NCBI GenBank assembly: GCA_036558645.1
Contig: DATBFG010000097.1
Coordinates: 1-53,139, forward strand
Reading direction: 5' to 3'
DNA: 53,139 nt
Origin: DATBFG01 sp036558645
GTDB lineage: Bacteria > Acidobacteriota > Terriglobia > Terriglobales > Acidobacteriaceae
Every line of letters begins with the position of its first letter. Positions within the stretch are counted from its first letter, which is position 1. Below the pieces are notes generated by a model, which made no database searches, was not told the origin of the DNA, and was given only the letters and a program-made list of their open reading frames with translations. Positions 34,062-43,232 of the stretch are shown here, in pieces. The translations under genes and the position numbers were made by a program.

Positions 34062-35543
34062 GTGCATCTATTCGGGCAAAGTGTACCGTTTGGTACCGCT
34101 TTCTTCTTATTGCTGGCGTTGGGTTTGGCGCTGAGCTTCGAATTCGTCAACGGATTTCACGATACAGCCAATGCCGTCGCGACTGTCATCTATACCCATA
34201 CGCTGAAGCCCGTATATGCCGTTGTCTGGTCGGGAATCTGGAATCTGATTGGTGTCCTGACCTCATCAGGCCTTGTGGCGTTCAGCGTGGTGTCGCTGCT
34301 GCCGGTAGAACTGGTGCTGAACGTCGGCTCAGGGGCCGGCTTTGCCATGGTGTTTTCGTTGTTAATTTCCGCGATCATCTGGAACGTCGGTACTTGGTAC
34401 CTCGGCCTGCCCGCCTCGAGTTCGCACACCCTGATCGGTTCCATCATGGGAGTCGGGCTCGCGAATTCGCTCCTCAGTGGACGAGTCTTCGGCGAAGGAG
34501 TGAACTGGGCTAAGGCGCAGGAAGTGTTCAGCTCCTTGCTGTTCTCGCCGATCATGGGCTTTGTCGGTGCCGGCCTCTTACTACTACTCTTGAAAGCTCT
34601 GATCAGGAGGCCCGATTTGTACCGTTCGCCGGAAGGCAAAGCACCACCGGCCTGGATTCGGGGCCTTTTGATGTTGACTTGCACTGGAGTGAGTTTTTTC
34701 CACGGATCCAATGACGGCCAAAAAGGTATGGGGCTCATTGTGCTGATACTGGTCGGAATACTTCCGGGTGCCTTTGCATTGAATCCCGCTGCCGGACCCG
34801 CGGACATTCAAACCATCGTGCAGCATGCTCGCAGCCTGGAGCCTACCCTCCTGAAACACTGTACGGAAACTATCACTTCGCAGGATGCGACGGATGAGTT
34901 GTCGGCATACCTCAAGACAAAGGGTGTGGCGACCGAAAAGACGTTTGGAGCGCTCGCGGGTCGGAACCGCGAGGTCGCTATTGAACTTGAAGGCAGATCG
35001 AATTTCGCGGACTTAACCGTTGAACAGCGGAAAGGATTTCGAAGCGATATCTATTTGCTGGGTGAATCAATCGGCAAGCTGCTGAAGCAGCACAAGATAT
35101 CTGATCCGGCCGAGGCGCGAGCGATGAGCGCGTACCAGGCAACTCTACAGAAACAAACGAAATACATCCCGGCGTGGGTAAAATTCGCGGTTGCCATCGC
35201 GCTTGGCTTCGGCACGATGATCGGCTGGAAGCGCATCGTCATTACTGTCGGGGAAAAAATCGGTAAAGAGCATCTTACATATGCTCAGGGCGCATCAGCG
35301 GAACTCGTGGCAATGGCGACTATTGGGCTGGCAGACAAATTTGGGCTCCCCGTCAGCACCACCCACGTTCTATCTTCCGGTATAGCCGGAACCATGGCGG
35401 CGAATCGTTCCGGTTTGCAAATGGAGACACTACGAAACATCTTGCTTGCCTGGGTGTTGACGCTGCCGATCTGCGTGCTCCTGGGAGCTGGAATCTTTTC
35501 GGCGTCGTTGTATATCATTCTTCATATTTTTGGGTTGAGGTGA
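34062..35543 (+). CDS. PiT-family inorganic phosphate transporter
   Basis: The start is a GTG at 34062, chosen because GGGAG lies 6 nt upstream; a GTG at 34020 without such a site would add 14 residues. The 493-residue membrane protein shows both PHO4 repeat signatures: GFHDTANAVATVI with SSSHTLIGSIMG in the first half, and FFHGSNDGQKGMGLI with GLPVSTTHVLSSGI in the second. Between the halves is a ~130-residue hydrophilic loop. PiT carriers take up phosphate, often as a metal-phosphate, driven by H+ or Na+. No PhoU-like PiT partner (DUF47) is adjacent. It would feed polyphosphate synthesis by PPK1. Confidence 0.93.
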   Translation: MHLFGQSVPFGTAFFLLLALGLALSFEFVNGFHDTANAVATVIYTHTLKPVYAVVWSGIWNLIGVLTSSGLVAFSVVSLLPVELVLNVGSGAGFAMVFSLLISAIIWNVGTWYLGLPASSSHTLIGSIMGVGLANSLLSGRVFGEGVNWAKAQEVFSSLLFSPIMGFVGAGLLLLLLKALIRRPDLYRSPEGKAPPAWIRGLLMLTCTGVSFFHGSNDGQKGMGLIVLILVGILPGAFALNPAAGPADIQTIVQHARSLEPTLLKHCTETITSQDATDELSAYLKTKGVATEKTFGALAGRNREVAIELEGRSNFADLTVEQRKGFRSDIYLLGESIGKLLKQHKISDPAEARAMSAYQATLQKQTKYIPAWVKFAVAIALGFGTMIGWKRIVITVGEKIGKEHLTYAQGASAELVAMATIGLADKFGLPVSTTHVLSSGIAGTMAANRSGLQMETLRNILLAWVLTLPICVLLGAGIFSASLYIILHIFGLR

Positions 35544-35557
35544 CCTTTGTTTCATAA

Positions 35558-35806
35558 TTGGATGTAGTGTTACAAAACGATTACAGTAGGGACCAGCCGC
35601 AGAAGGAATCCCTCTTTGAGCATTCCTTTTTGCGATATGGAGCCGGGGCTCAGATCTTTGCACCGCTCACCCGTTCCAAGCTTTGGAACAGATTCTGCTG
35701 GATCCTGATTGCCTTGGGAATCGCAGGCTGGATTGTAGCGTTGTGGTTTCTCTCGAAGTACACGGGCTGTGGTCTTCTCGCCTCTGGTTGCTCCAACACG
35801 AACTGA
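35558..35806 (+). CDS. Small single-pass membrane protein, hypothetical
   Basis: An 82-residue frame starting at a TTG (or a GTG at 35567) lies 15 bp after the PiT stop. It has a charged N-terminus, one clear membrane helix (FCWILIALGIAGWIVALWFL) and a short cysteine-containing tail. No family is recognised. The position right behind the transporter and the helix support it as real, but the weak start codon and lack of a ribosome site leave doubt. Confidence 0.35.
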   Translation: MDVVLQNDYSRDQPQKESLFEHSFLRYGAGAQIFAPLTRSKLWNRFCWILIALGIAGWIVALWFLSKYTGCGLLASGCSNTN

Positions 35807-35852
35807 AAAGGGCGGGAACCCTCGGCAGGCGTGCAAACACCCAAGCCTGTCC

Positions 35853-36253
35853 ATGTAAATTCTTCCTTGTAATCCGGAACGCTTGTCCCTTGCGAATCAT
35901 TGGTACTGGCTTGATTCCGGCGATTAGCACCCATACCGTCGCCGTCGTTCGCGGACCCTGCATAGCACGCAAGTGCCGTTTGATGTGACGGTGGTCGGGT
36001 TCAGCGCGGTGTTAATCACCGCTTTGGTTATCGAGCTCATAGCGGCCACAGTCGGGCTGGTCCTTAAGATGGTTCTGCTGCCCTTTATCATCCTCACGCC
36101 CAGCGTCGTGTATTTCCTAATCAGTGGCCTCATGTTCAAACTAACCTCGGAGTTCGTGCCCGGCTTCGGGGTGAACGGCTCCGTTGCGGCGTAATCGGAT
36201 CGATTCTGCTGAGCATTGTTGAATATGCTCTGAATCGAGTCGTGGGCCTATAG
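35853..36253 (+). pseudogene. Broken 4-TM holin-like (PF04020-type) membrane protein
   Basis: Three frames are needed to read one protein. The first has KFFLVIRNACPLRIIGTGLI (from about 35857), the second has VVGFSAVLITALVIELIAA and continues to FVPGFGVNG (35973-36190), and the third has VIGSILLSIVEYALNRVVGL, ending at the TAG at 36251. Put together they follow the four-helix pattern of the phage-holin-family membrane proteins (PF04020), which are ordinary chromosomal proteins in many bacteria and about 110-120 residues long. Two separate frameshifts make decay more likely than a single sequencing error. Confidence 0.6.
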
Positions 36254-36484
36254 CTACTTCGGGATGCTGCTATTGGCCCAATGCTGCCAACGATACGACC
36301 TGCACAAGCCGTTCAACGCCTTCGCCGACGAAGAATTGGCAGTCGTGAAACTCATTTGCGGCGAAGCCGTCCGCTGCATCCGAACGGTTGCCCCGGCATG
36401 CTGTAATAGGCCCTGGCGAGATCGGTCAAATTGATATCCCACGAACTCACTCCGAAAGCTCTCAATTTCGACCGCCCGCGACTG

Positions 36485-38173
36485 ATGAAGGTCGCACTCG
36501 TGCTGTCGGCCGTTTCGATGTGCGCATTCGGGGCAGATATTGAGGTGTGGTCGGTATCTAGCGTCCAAAAGGTGCGGCCGGACGACCCCGCACAGTCGCG
36601 GAATGCGGTGTGGGACGGCGCTTCCCGCACCATCTCCTTGGCGGGCGCGAAAAATGAACACGTACCCTTTCAAGTCGTGATCTCGACGGAGCCGCCGAAG
36701 AATCGAATTGATCCTCCCGCCTCCGGCCTATTCGTCACGGCATCCGACTTGGTAGCACCTGGGGGTCGTATCCCATCCGCGCAGATCAAGCTTTACTTCG
36801 AACACGACATCCTGTGTCAAGCCGCCTCGAGCCTTGTCGGCGCCGGCGGGTTCTGGCCCGATGCTCTGGCTCCGCTCACCGATCCATTCAGCATGGCGGC
36901 GGCATTCCGGCAGACGGTCAAGAACCGGCCCATCTGGATCGATATCCTCACGCCCACTAACGCGCACACCGGTATCTACACGGGGACGGTCCAAGTCACA
37001 CAGAACGGTCACCCGGTATCCGACTTGAACGTCCGACTGACACTTTATGATTTCGCACTACCGCCGGATACGCACTTGATCACCTACATGGGAGTCGGCG
37101 CTGACCAGTTGGCGCGATTTCATAAAGTGAGTCCCTCGGCAGCCCAGGCGCTACTGCGAAAGTATCACGCGTTTTTGTATGCAAACCGGATGGAGCCGTG
37201 GTTCAACGAAGCGCTCCAGCCGCGGATTACGCGAACGGGATCTTCCGTCGCCCTCCACTTCGATGAGGAGGCGTACGACCTTTATATGAATCGCTGGAAG
37301 ACCAAGCGCGTAATCCTCGAATCTGTCCCGCACGAGCTGGCGGCGGACCCGCAGATGGTCAAGTCCTATGTGCAGCAGGTTGTCGAGTACTACCGCAAAC
37401 ACGGCTGGCTCGACCGGCTCGTACTGAACAGCCCTATCGACGAACCTGCTTCCGCGCAGGCTTTCACGGAGACGCGGAAATGGGCGGCAGTGGTGCACGA
37501 AGCCGCTCCAGGCGTTCACTTCCTCGCGACCAAAACACCGGTTCCCGAAAATCCGGCATGGGGTACGCTGAGCGGCTATGTTAATGACTTTTCGATCCAC
37601 GGCAACGATCTGAACGATATCCGCGCCGAACCGGCCATAGCTGCTGAACGCGCAAAAAAGGGCGAACTGACGTGGTATATCTCCTGCGATCAGGTCTATC
37701 CTCAGCCGAACTATTTCATTGATGCGCCCGCCATGGATCCTGTTATGGTGCCATGGATCACGTGGAGGTATGGTTTGCAGGGCATCCTCTACTGGGATTT
37801 GAAGTTCTGGTCACAGACGGTGGACCCATGGCTGAACCCGACGACGTACCTGTCCGGATACCTATGCAGCAACGGCCGAAATCTGAATGGTGAGGGCTCG
37901 CTTCTGTATCCCGGCAGCGAAGTCCGTCGCTATACCGGACAAAGAGATGTCGACGGGCCCGTATCATCTATCCGTTTCGAGTTGCTGCGAGAAGGTATCG
38001 AGGACTACGAATATCTCTGGATGCTGAAATCGCTCGGTGACGTCGCTTTCGCTGATGAGGTCGTTCACAGTATGGTGGCGACCGTCGGCGCTTTCTCACG
38101 GGATCCCGATCGGCTCTATACAGCCCGGCAAAAGATGGCGCGCCAGATTGAGCAACTCACACGAAGGCAGTAG
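36485..38173 (+). CDS. Exported DUF4091 (glycoside-hydrolase-like) protein
   Basis: The ATG at 36485 is chosen because it gives a signal peptide (MKVALVLSAVSMCAFGA); the frame opens at 36431. The 562-residue protein has an N-terminal beta-sandwich (ISLAGAKNEHVPFQVVIS, TGIYTGTVQVTQNG), then a barrel-like region with LVLNSPIDEPASAQAFTETR and WITWRYGLQGILYWDLKFW, and the DUF4091 ending SSIRFELLREGIEDYEYLWM. The layout is like GH123-related proteins that act on glycans. The DEP motif may carry the acid residue, but activity and substrate are unknown. No sugar-use partners are next to it. Confidence 0.82.
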   Translation: MKVALVLSAVSMCAFGADIEVWSVSSVQKVRPDDPAQSRNAVWDGASRTISLAGAKNEHVPFQVVISTEPPKNRIDPPASGLFVTASDLVAPGGRIPSAQIKLYFEHDILCQAASSLVGAGGFWPDALAPLTDPFSMAAAFRQTVKNRPIWIDILTPTNAHTGIYTGTVQVTQNGHPVSDLNVRLTLYDFALPPDTHLITYMGVGADQLARFHKVSPSAAQALLRKYHAFLYANRMEPWFNEALQPRITRTGSSVALHFDEEAYDLYMNRWKTKRVILESVPHELAADPQMVKSYVQQVVEYYRKHGWLDRLVLNSPIDEPASAQAFTETRKWAAVVHEAAPGVHFLATKTPVPENPAWGTLSGYVNDFSIHGNDLNDIRAEPAIAAERAKKGELTWYISCDQVYPQPNYFIDAPAMDPVMVPWITWRYGLQGILYWDLKFWSQTVDPWLNPTTYLSGYLCSNGRNLNGEGSLLYPGSEVRRYTGQRDVDGPVSSIRFELLREGIEDYEYLWMLKSLGDVAFADEVVHSMVATVGAFSRDPDRLYTARQKMARQIEQLTRRQ

Positions 38174-38250
38174 GCCATGGAACAAGTAACCTGCCGTGCC
38201 TCAACCCCAACCGGCTATTCAAGCGGCGATCGCGGTCAGAGCGGAAAAGA

Positions 38251-38574
38251 TTATCCCTGCTCCCAGCGTGCCAATGCTGCTTTCGCGTTCGATAGCGCTT
38301 GCGTTAGGTTTTTCGCACTGAGTGTGCACCGCACAGTCGCAACCTGCCTTGCAACACGGGAGACCCGATCGTATCCGAAAGAGTCCGCTCGCCACATTAA
38401 TGGCAGGGTACAGCGATCGTTTGCCTGTGAACTATTGCGAACTGGGGTAAAAAGTCGCTTGAAGCCACCCAGCAGTACTCCGCAATGGTTATCGACGGAT
38501 TCAAACTGGCCTGCTTCGATCTGATGAACTATTTCGCGTAATTGATCCGCGATGTTCTCTTGATTCATGACCAT
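38251..38574 (-). CDS. Hypothetical protein, possibly an HPt-like remnant
   Basis: A 107-residue frame begins MVMNQENIADQLREIVHQIE and continues as a mainly helical sequence. The part SFGYDRVSRVARQ resembles the segment after the phospho-histidine in histidine phosphotransfer (HPt) domains, but the expected AHxLKG is not visible just before it. It may be a decayed HPt domain or an unrelated small protein. No strong ribosome site is present. The rest of the 38174-38874 gap holds nothing I recognise. Confidence 0.3.
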   Translation of the reverse strand: MVMNQENIADQLREIVHQIEAGQFESVDNHCGVLLGGFKRLFTPVRNSSQANDRCTLPLMWRADSFGYDRVSRVARQVATVRCTLSAKNLTQALSNAKAALARWEQG

Positions 38575-38874
38575 GGTTGTGGGCTGCCTCGATAGACCAA
38601 CGGCAGATTTCGCGGCAACCTTTACCTGGCCCGGAATACTCAGTTGATGGCCGTCTTAACCCGCCACAAAGCTGATTCAGAGACAGTAATGGCGCGTATT
38701 TCTTTGAACGCTGGCGCAAACGATCCCGTACTCCTAGCGCATGCTTTCCGGTCTGAATATGACTGCTATATATAAACCGCAACTCGTTCATTCCGGCCCT
38801 TGTCCTCTGTTGGTGGGATTGCCCCGCAATCGGTAGCATTTTGTGATAAACTCACCGCACTGAGGAGGACTGCT

Positions 38875-39624
38875 ATGCGATCTCTCCTACTGCTAATGAT
38901 TGCTGCCTCATGCAATGTATATGCGGCATCATTCACATCCGTAACCTGCAGTGCTGGACCAATAACGCAGTCTAAAACCGACCCGTTCGACTCAAACTGT
39001 TCTTCGGCGTACCAGCATGCATTCGCGAACGCTTCGGCGTCCGCAAGTGGTGGTATCGGTGTCGTCACAGCCCGTGCGGAGGCGATTTCACATCCGACGT
39101 CCAGCCTGACCTCACACGCCGACGCCCAAGCCATGGAAAGCGAGACCTATATCAGTACAGGCCCTAATCGGCTTGGGTTACTTCAGGTCACCATAAGTTT
39201 GTCTTTTCTTCATGAAAGTGTGGTAGATGTCCTCGTAACAGATGGAATACGTGAATATAGGTTTGCTAAAGATTCGGCTCCGGTACCACCAAGTAGCGGC
39301 TTCTGCGCTGCAGAGGATTGTGACTACGTTGGAACCCTACCGTTTGAGCTAGGATCACAGTTTCAAGTCTCTGCGTCCGCGACCGCAGATGTATCGAACT
39401 GCTTTGTGGGATCGGTAGGATGTCCGTTCGGTCTGGTGTATGCGCCGTTCTCGCTATTCGAGGCGAATGGTACAACTCCCGTACCGTTTTCTATAATGCC
39501 CGAGCCGTCAGCCTGGGGACTACTTCTACTCGGATTGACCGCATGCACGTGCGCCATCGTTGTACAACACAAATCTAAGAACTCTCGGTGCCCTTCGCAT
39601 CGACTCGCGCATCGCCCTCTTTGA
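38875..39624 (+). CDS. Exported PEP-CTERM-anchored protein
   Basis: GAGGAGG at 38862-38868 lies 6 nt before the ATG at 38875, which decides this start over the upstream frame at 38800. The 249-residue protein has a signal peptide (MRSLLLLMIAASCNVYA) and a typical PEP-CTERM tail: PEPSAWGLLLLGLTACTC followed by a short basic end. The mature part is rich in Ser, Ala and Thr, with several cysteines and no known domain. PEP-CTERM proteins are sorted by exosortase (EpsH) and often go to the surface or to exopolysaccharide. No exosortase gene is in the window. Confidence 0.8.
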   Translation: MRSLLLLMIAASCNVYAASFTSVTCSAGPITQSKTDPFDSNCSSAYQHAFANASASASGGIGVVTARAEAISHPTSSLTSHADAQAMESETYISTGPNRLGLLQVTISLSFLHESVVDVLVTDGIREYRFAKDSAPVPPSSGFCAAEDCDYVGTLPFELGSQFQVSASATADVSNCFVGSVGCPFGLVYAPFSLFEANGTTPVPFSIMPEPSAWGLLLLGLTACTCAIVVQHKSKNSRCPSHRLAHRPL

Positions 39625-39923
39625 TGGCTCTTCCTGACACTCTAAAGCTTCCTCAGCTCTTCATACGCGCAGCCATTGAGTGGCTTGTTTCCGCTGTGAG
39701 GCAGTCCGACCTCTCTCGTCCAATTACGGGATGGCCGATGATGGTTGGCATTCACGAGCCTTCCTCAGTTGAGCTGCGCTTTGGGCCTCCGACTCGCCGG
39801 AGACGGTAAAGGGAGGAGTGATAGAACGGCTTTGAGAATTGTAAGCACCTGAGTAGAAAGAGAGCCGTGCTCGGGAGTTTCAACGATGGGCACACCAATG
39901 AGGAATTGCTACGATCCCTGTGA
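39625..39923. other. Intergenic region, nothing recognised
   Basis: The 299-bp gap between the PEP-CTERM gene and the isomerase/epimerase gene has only short frames without family features. It probably carries the promoter of the downstream gene. Confidence 0.4.
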
Positions 39924-40865
39924 ATGGCGACTCCCGTGAAAACCTCGCGAAGAACTTTTGTCGGTGTTGCTCTGGCAGGAGGCGCATCTTGGACGGCGCG
40001 GGGTAGCCGCTCGCCGCGAACGAGTCCTCTGGGACTGTTGCCTGGCGTGCAGCTTTGGTCGGTGCGCGAAGAACTGAAGAGAAACCCGGAGGGTACGCTT
40101 CGGCAACTCGCGGCGATTGGCTATCGCGAGGTTGAACTGTTCGAAACGCCCAAATCGCCGCGCGAGTTCAGAAAGCAAGTGGAAGACGCCGGCCTGACGT
40201 GTGTGAGCGGGCACTTCGAGTTGAAAGACCTGAAGGATTCCACGACCATCGCTGCTGCTCAGGAACTCGGCCTCACTTATATGATCCTGGTTTTTCCCGC
40301 GCTGCCCTCCTGGCAGGGAGAGAGCGTAGACGCCAACTTCGAACAATTCTTGCCTCGGTACGAGAGGATTTCGCTTTCCGATTACAAATGGAATGCCGAG
40401 CAGCTGAACCGGTGCGCGGAAAACCTGAAGCGTCACGGAATCAGGACCGGCTATCACAATCACGCCATCGACTTCAAGGATTTCAGCGGCACGTTGGGCT
40501 TTGACGCGCTCATTCAAAACACCGATGCGAACCTGGTTTGTTTTGAGATGGACTGCGGGCACGCGATACACGCCGGCTACGACCCGATCGCCTACCTCAA
40601 CAGATACCCCAACCGGATCGAATTACTCCACATCAAGGATCTAGTGCGTGGGTATCACATCTCGACTGCGCTCGACACGGAGGATAAAGATACCAACGCT
40701 GAAATTGGCGCTGGTTGCATTGATTGGCAGAACCTATTCGAGACGGCCGCTCGTCACGGCCACGTGAAACACTACTTTGTGGAGCATGAAGGCAAGATGG
40801 CTCACCCACCGCTGGAAGCATTGCAAATCTCGTACGGCTATCTCCAAAAGCTCAAGGCCCATTAA
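39924..40865 (+). CDS. Sugar phosphate isomerase/epimerase-type TIM-barrel protein with Tat leader
   Basis: The 313-residue protein starts with a twin-arginine leader (SRRTFVGVALAGGASW). The rest is an AP-endonuclease-2-type TIM barrel: GVQLWSVREELKRNPEGTL, AAIGYREVELF, GIRTGYHNHAIDF, VCFEMDCGHAIHAGYDPIAYL and HIKDLVRGYH, with acidic and histidine residues placed to bind a divalent metal. Relatives isomerise or epimerise sugars such as 3-keto sugars or inosose. In Acidobacteriota such exported forms often occur with Gfo/Idh/MocA oxidoreductases, one of which lies 1 kb downstream on the other strand. Confidence 0.85.
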   Translation: MATPVKTSRRTFVGVALAGGASWTARGSRSPRTSPLGLLPGVQLWSVREELKRNPEGTLRQLAAIGYREVELFETPKSPREFRKQVEDAGLTCVSGHFELKDLKDSTTIAAAQELGLTYMILVFPALPSWQGESVDANFEQFLPRYERISLSDYKWNAEQLNRCAENLKRHGIRTGYHNHAIDFKDFSGTLGFDALIQNTDANLVCFEMDCGHAIHAGYDPIAYLNRYPNRIELLHIKDLVRGYHISTALDTEDKDTNAEIGAGCIDWQNLFETAARHGHVKHYFVEHEGKMAHPPLEALQISYGYLQKLKAH

Positions 40866-41188
40866 CGCCGCGGGAATCCAGCATAGTTTACGACGACACC
40901 TACCCGCAGCGAGAGACTTGGTAGTGGAAAATCTGGAAGGCACTGCTTAGCTCGGCGCAAGCTTGTGTTCACGGTTTACTTTGTTGCTGATTGTTGTGGG
41001 TGGATGCCAGCCCTACCCGGAAGCTGTAGCGTTACGGCGGACTTACTTCTCGCGCCGAGGCTCAGCCGACCGATTGCACCGGCTCCAAGGTGAACCCTGG
41101 ACGAACGCTCCGAAACGCTGGTATGCTTGAGTAAAAAGCGGCCAATGGAGGGTACATTTTCCCTGGTGAAAAGACAACCAAAGGAGAA

Positions 41189-41509
41189 ATGAACCGCTTC
41201 GTGCAATGGATCCACGGCCGCGGATACGAAAGAACCCAAAGAGACAGTCTGAACTGCTGGGAAGGGGTCTTCTTCGCCGCCTACAAAGCTGGATTGATGA
41301 GCATTCCCCGATTGCGTGTGATGCACATCAAAGCCACCATTGCAGGTAGAGTTGGAAGCGGCTTTCGCAAGACGGATCGCGCAGGAAAGAATTCAAGAAA
41401 CCAAGGCAGGGCCAATCCTTTCCAAACAAGGGAATTCTGCCTGCGGCGTTTGTTACAATACGATGACAATACTTCATCCTTAGCCCATGGCTCGTTTGAC
41501 TCGAAGTAA
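41189..41509 (+). CDS. Hypothetical protein with an NCWE motif, possibly a fragment
   Basis: The frame starts at an ATG two bases after AAAGGAG and encodes 106 residues. The first half reads RFVQWIHGRGYERTQRDSLN and then CWEGVFFAAYKAGL, a pattern like the cysteine-containing helix of papain-fold or amidase-type proteins. The second half is basic and uninformative. The protein frame is also open for about 17 codons upstream of the ATG. It may be the surviving N-terminal part of a longer gene. It overlaps the antitoxin gene by 23 bp. Confidence 0.3.
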   Translation: MNRFVQWIHGRGYERTQRDSLNCWEGVFFAAYKAGLMSIPRLRVMHIKATIAGRVGSGFRKTDRAGKNSRNQGRANPFQTREFCLRRLLQYDDNTSSLAHGSFDSK

Positions 41510-41822
41510 TCTATTCCATGCCCGCGAGGAATTTTCTGACCTCGTCCATCGTGCTGCTTACGCCAAGGAACGAATCATTGTGTCGTATCGTGGCAAGGAT
41601 TTGGCCATGGTGATTCCGATAGAAGACCTGGAGTTCTTGAAGCACCTGTCCCGCGAAACAATGAGCCGTCTCGATCTGGAGCAACCTGTTGCCAAGCCGA
41701 CCGAATTGGGAGCGAATCTGCCCAACGAAGATGGACTGTCGCGTTTTACCGCCGCCGGCCTTCGCGCCGCCCGGCGCCGGAGGGGATTTCAAGGAGAAAG
41801 CACGTACTCGAATGCTTCGTAA
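41487..41822 (+). CDS. Phd/YefM-family antitoxin-like protein, orphan
   Basis: The 111-residue protein has the N-terminal Phd/YefM DNA-binding fold: SNLFHAREEFSDLVHRAAYA and RIIVSYRGKDLAMVIPIEDL, followed by a charged flexible tail of the type that wraps toxins. The tail is basic at its end (RAARRRRGF). No toxin gene (Doc, YoeB or PIN) follows: the next gene is on the opposite strand, 87 bp away. It may act with a distant toxin or be a remnant of a module. Confidence 0.7.
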   Translation: MARLTRSNLFHAREEFSDLVHRAAYAKERIIVSYRGKDLAMVIPIEDLEFLKHLSRETMSRLDLEQPVAKPTELGANLPNEDGLSRFTAAGLRAARRRRGFQGESTYSNAS

Positions 41823-41909
41823 CGCTTTCGCGTTCGGCTCTTATCCCTGGTTTTCTTTGTAGCAAGACGTTCACTATTCGAGCTCAATGCTGGCAATGGG
41901 CGATCGATG

Positions 41910-43232
41910 TTACACCACTTTCGGGACCACAAACGGGGCTCGGTACTTTCTCGAGAACATTCGGTTCGCTTCCGGGTCGTCCTTGCAGCTTAGAGTGGTC
42001 GAATCGAAATACAAAGTTCGTCCAAGGCGGTATGAAATGTTGGCCAAGTGAATCAGAGTGACCGAAGGAACGGCTTCTTCAAGTGGTGCATTGAGATCTG
42101 ACTGCTTGCGACTCCGCACGGCCTGAATGAAGTTCGCCCAATTGTCACCTTCGTCGTCCGCGGTGGCGCTCGGGCCCCGCTCCTGTCCTTTACCCAGAAA
42201 TGTTTCGAAGCCTTTCGCGGTACTAAGATAGCCTTTCGGACCGTAGATAATGTTTCCAACGGTGGCGTGTGTACCAGCAGCCGGTCCGGACATCTTGTCG
42301 GCTACGGTCAAGATGTCGGCCTCGCTGTTCGTGATCCAATGCCGCACTTCGAACACGAGCATCCTCTTGCGGCCACCTTCATCGAACTCAAATGTCGCGA
42401 CCATCGTATTCGGAGTTTCCTGATCGTCGTCGAACATGAAGTGGCCGCCAGTAGCAGAAACTTTGCTGGGATACTTCACTCCCAAGAGCCAGCGGGCGAC
42501 ATCCATCTGATGCACACCCTGGTTTCCGATATCACCGTTGCCGTAGTCCCAGAACCAATGAAAATTGTAGTGAAATCGGTTTCGGGTAAAAGCGTGCTCG
42601 GGAGCCGGTCCGAGCCAAAGGTCGTAATGCACGCCCGCCGGAACTGGCTCTACCGGTTTTCGACCAATTGTGTCCCGCCATTTGTAACAGAGACCGCGCG
42701 ACATGTAAGGATCTCCGATGAGACCCTCGCGAACCAATTGGACCGCCTTCTGCATCGTAGGCGAGGAGCGGGCATTCGTTCCATGCTGCACCATGCGGTT
42801 GTATTTTTTGGCCGCGGCAAGGATTTGGTGTGCTTCAAAAATGTTATGTGCGCAGGGCTTCTCGACGTAGACGTCTTTGCCGGCCTGGCATCCCCACAGC
42901 GTTTGCAGCGCATGCGAGTGATTGGGCGTCGCGATTGAGATTGCATCGATATTTTTGTCTTCGAGAAGCTTGCGAAGATCGGTGAAGCCCGCGGGCCGTT
43001 TTGAAATCAGCGCTTCCGCATCTTTCAGCCGCTGTTCCAAGATGGATTCATCTACATCGCACAATGCCGCAATTTCAACGTTGGGCATCTTGGCATAAGC
43101 CTGTATGTGACTGCGGCCCTGGCCTCTAACCCCGACGCAAGCCACGCGAACGGTGTCATTTGGGCTCAACCTTGCACCTTTTGCGACAGCGAGGGCCGCC
43201 GCAGAATTCATCAGGAAATATCGCCGGTTCAT
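41910..43232 (-). CDS. Gfo/Idh/MocA-family oxidoreductase with Tat-like leader
   Basis: The ATG at 43232 is chosen because AAAGG lies 8 nt upstream and the N-terminus is then a twin-arginine-type leader (MNRRYFLMNSAAALAVAKG). The 440-residue protein has a Rossmann NAD(P) domain (VRVACVGVRGQGRSHIQAY, EIAALCDVDES), the EKP catalytic motif (DVYVEKPCAHN) and the second-domain segment GNGDIGNQGVHQMDVARWLL with the conserved D and H. Family members oxidise or reduce sugars, myo-inositol and their derivatives. Its partner may be the exported sugar isomerase at 39924. Confidence 0.9.
   Translation of the reverse strand: MNRRYFLMNSAAALAVAKGARLSPNDTVRVACVGVRGQGRSHIQAYAKMPNVEIAALCDVDESILEQRLKDAEALISKRPAGFTDLRKLLEDKNIDAISIATPNHSHALQTLWGCQAGKDVYVEKPCAHNIFEAHQILAAAKKYNRMVQHGTNARSSPTMQKAVQLVREGLIGDPYMSRGLCYKWRDTIGRKPVEPVPAGVHYDLWLGPAPEHAFTRNRFHYNFHWFWDYGNGDIGNQGVHQMDVARWLLGVKYPSKVSATGGHFMFDDDQETPNTMVATFEFDEGGRKRMLVFEVRHWITNSEADILTVADKMSGPAAGTHATVGNIIYGPKGYLSTAKGFETFLGKGQERGPSATADDEGDNWANFIQAVRSRKQSDLNAPLEEAVPSVTLIHLANISYRLGRTLYFDSTTLSCKDDPEANRMFSRKYRAPFVVPKVV

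Noticed and set aside
35853..36253. Evidence for a prophage from the holin-like relic
   Set aside because: PF04020 proteins are common chromosomal membrane proteins, and no phage structural, integrase or lysis genes are nearby.
41487..41822. A complete type II toxin-antitoxin module
   Set aside because: Only the antitoxin-type protein is recognisable; no known toxin family is next to it.
42267..42938. A 223-residue plus-strand frame
   Set aside because: It is antisense to the well-conserved Gfo/Idh/MocA gene and shows no domain of its own.
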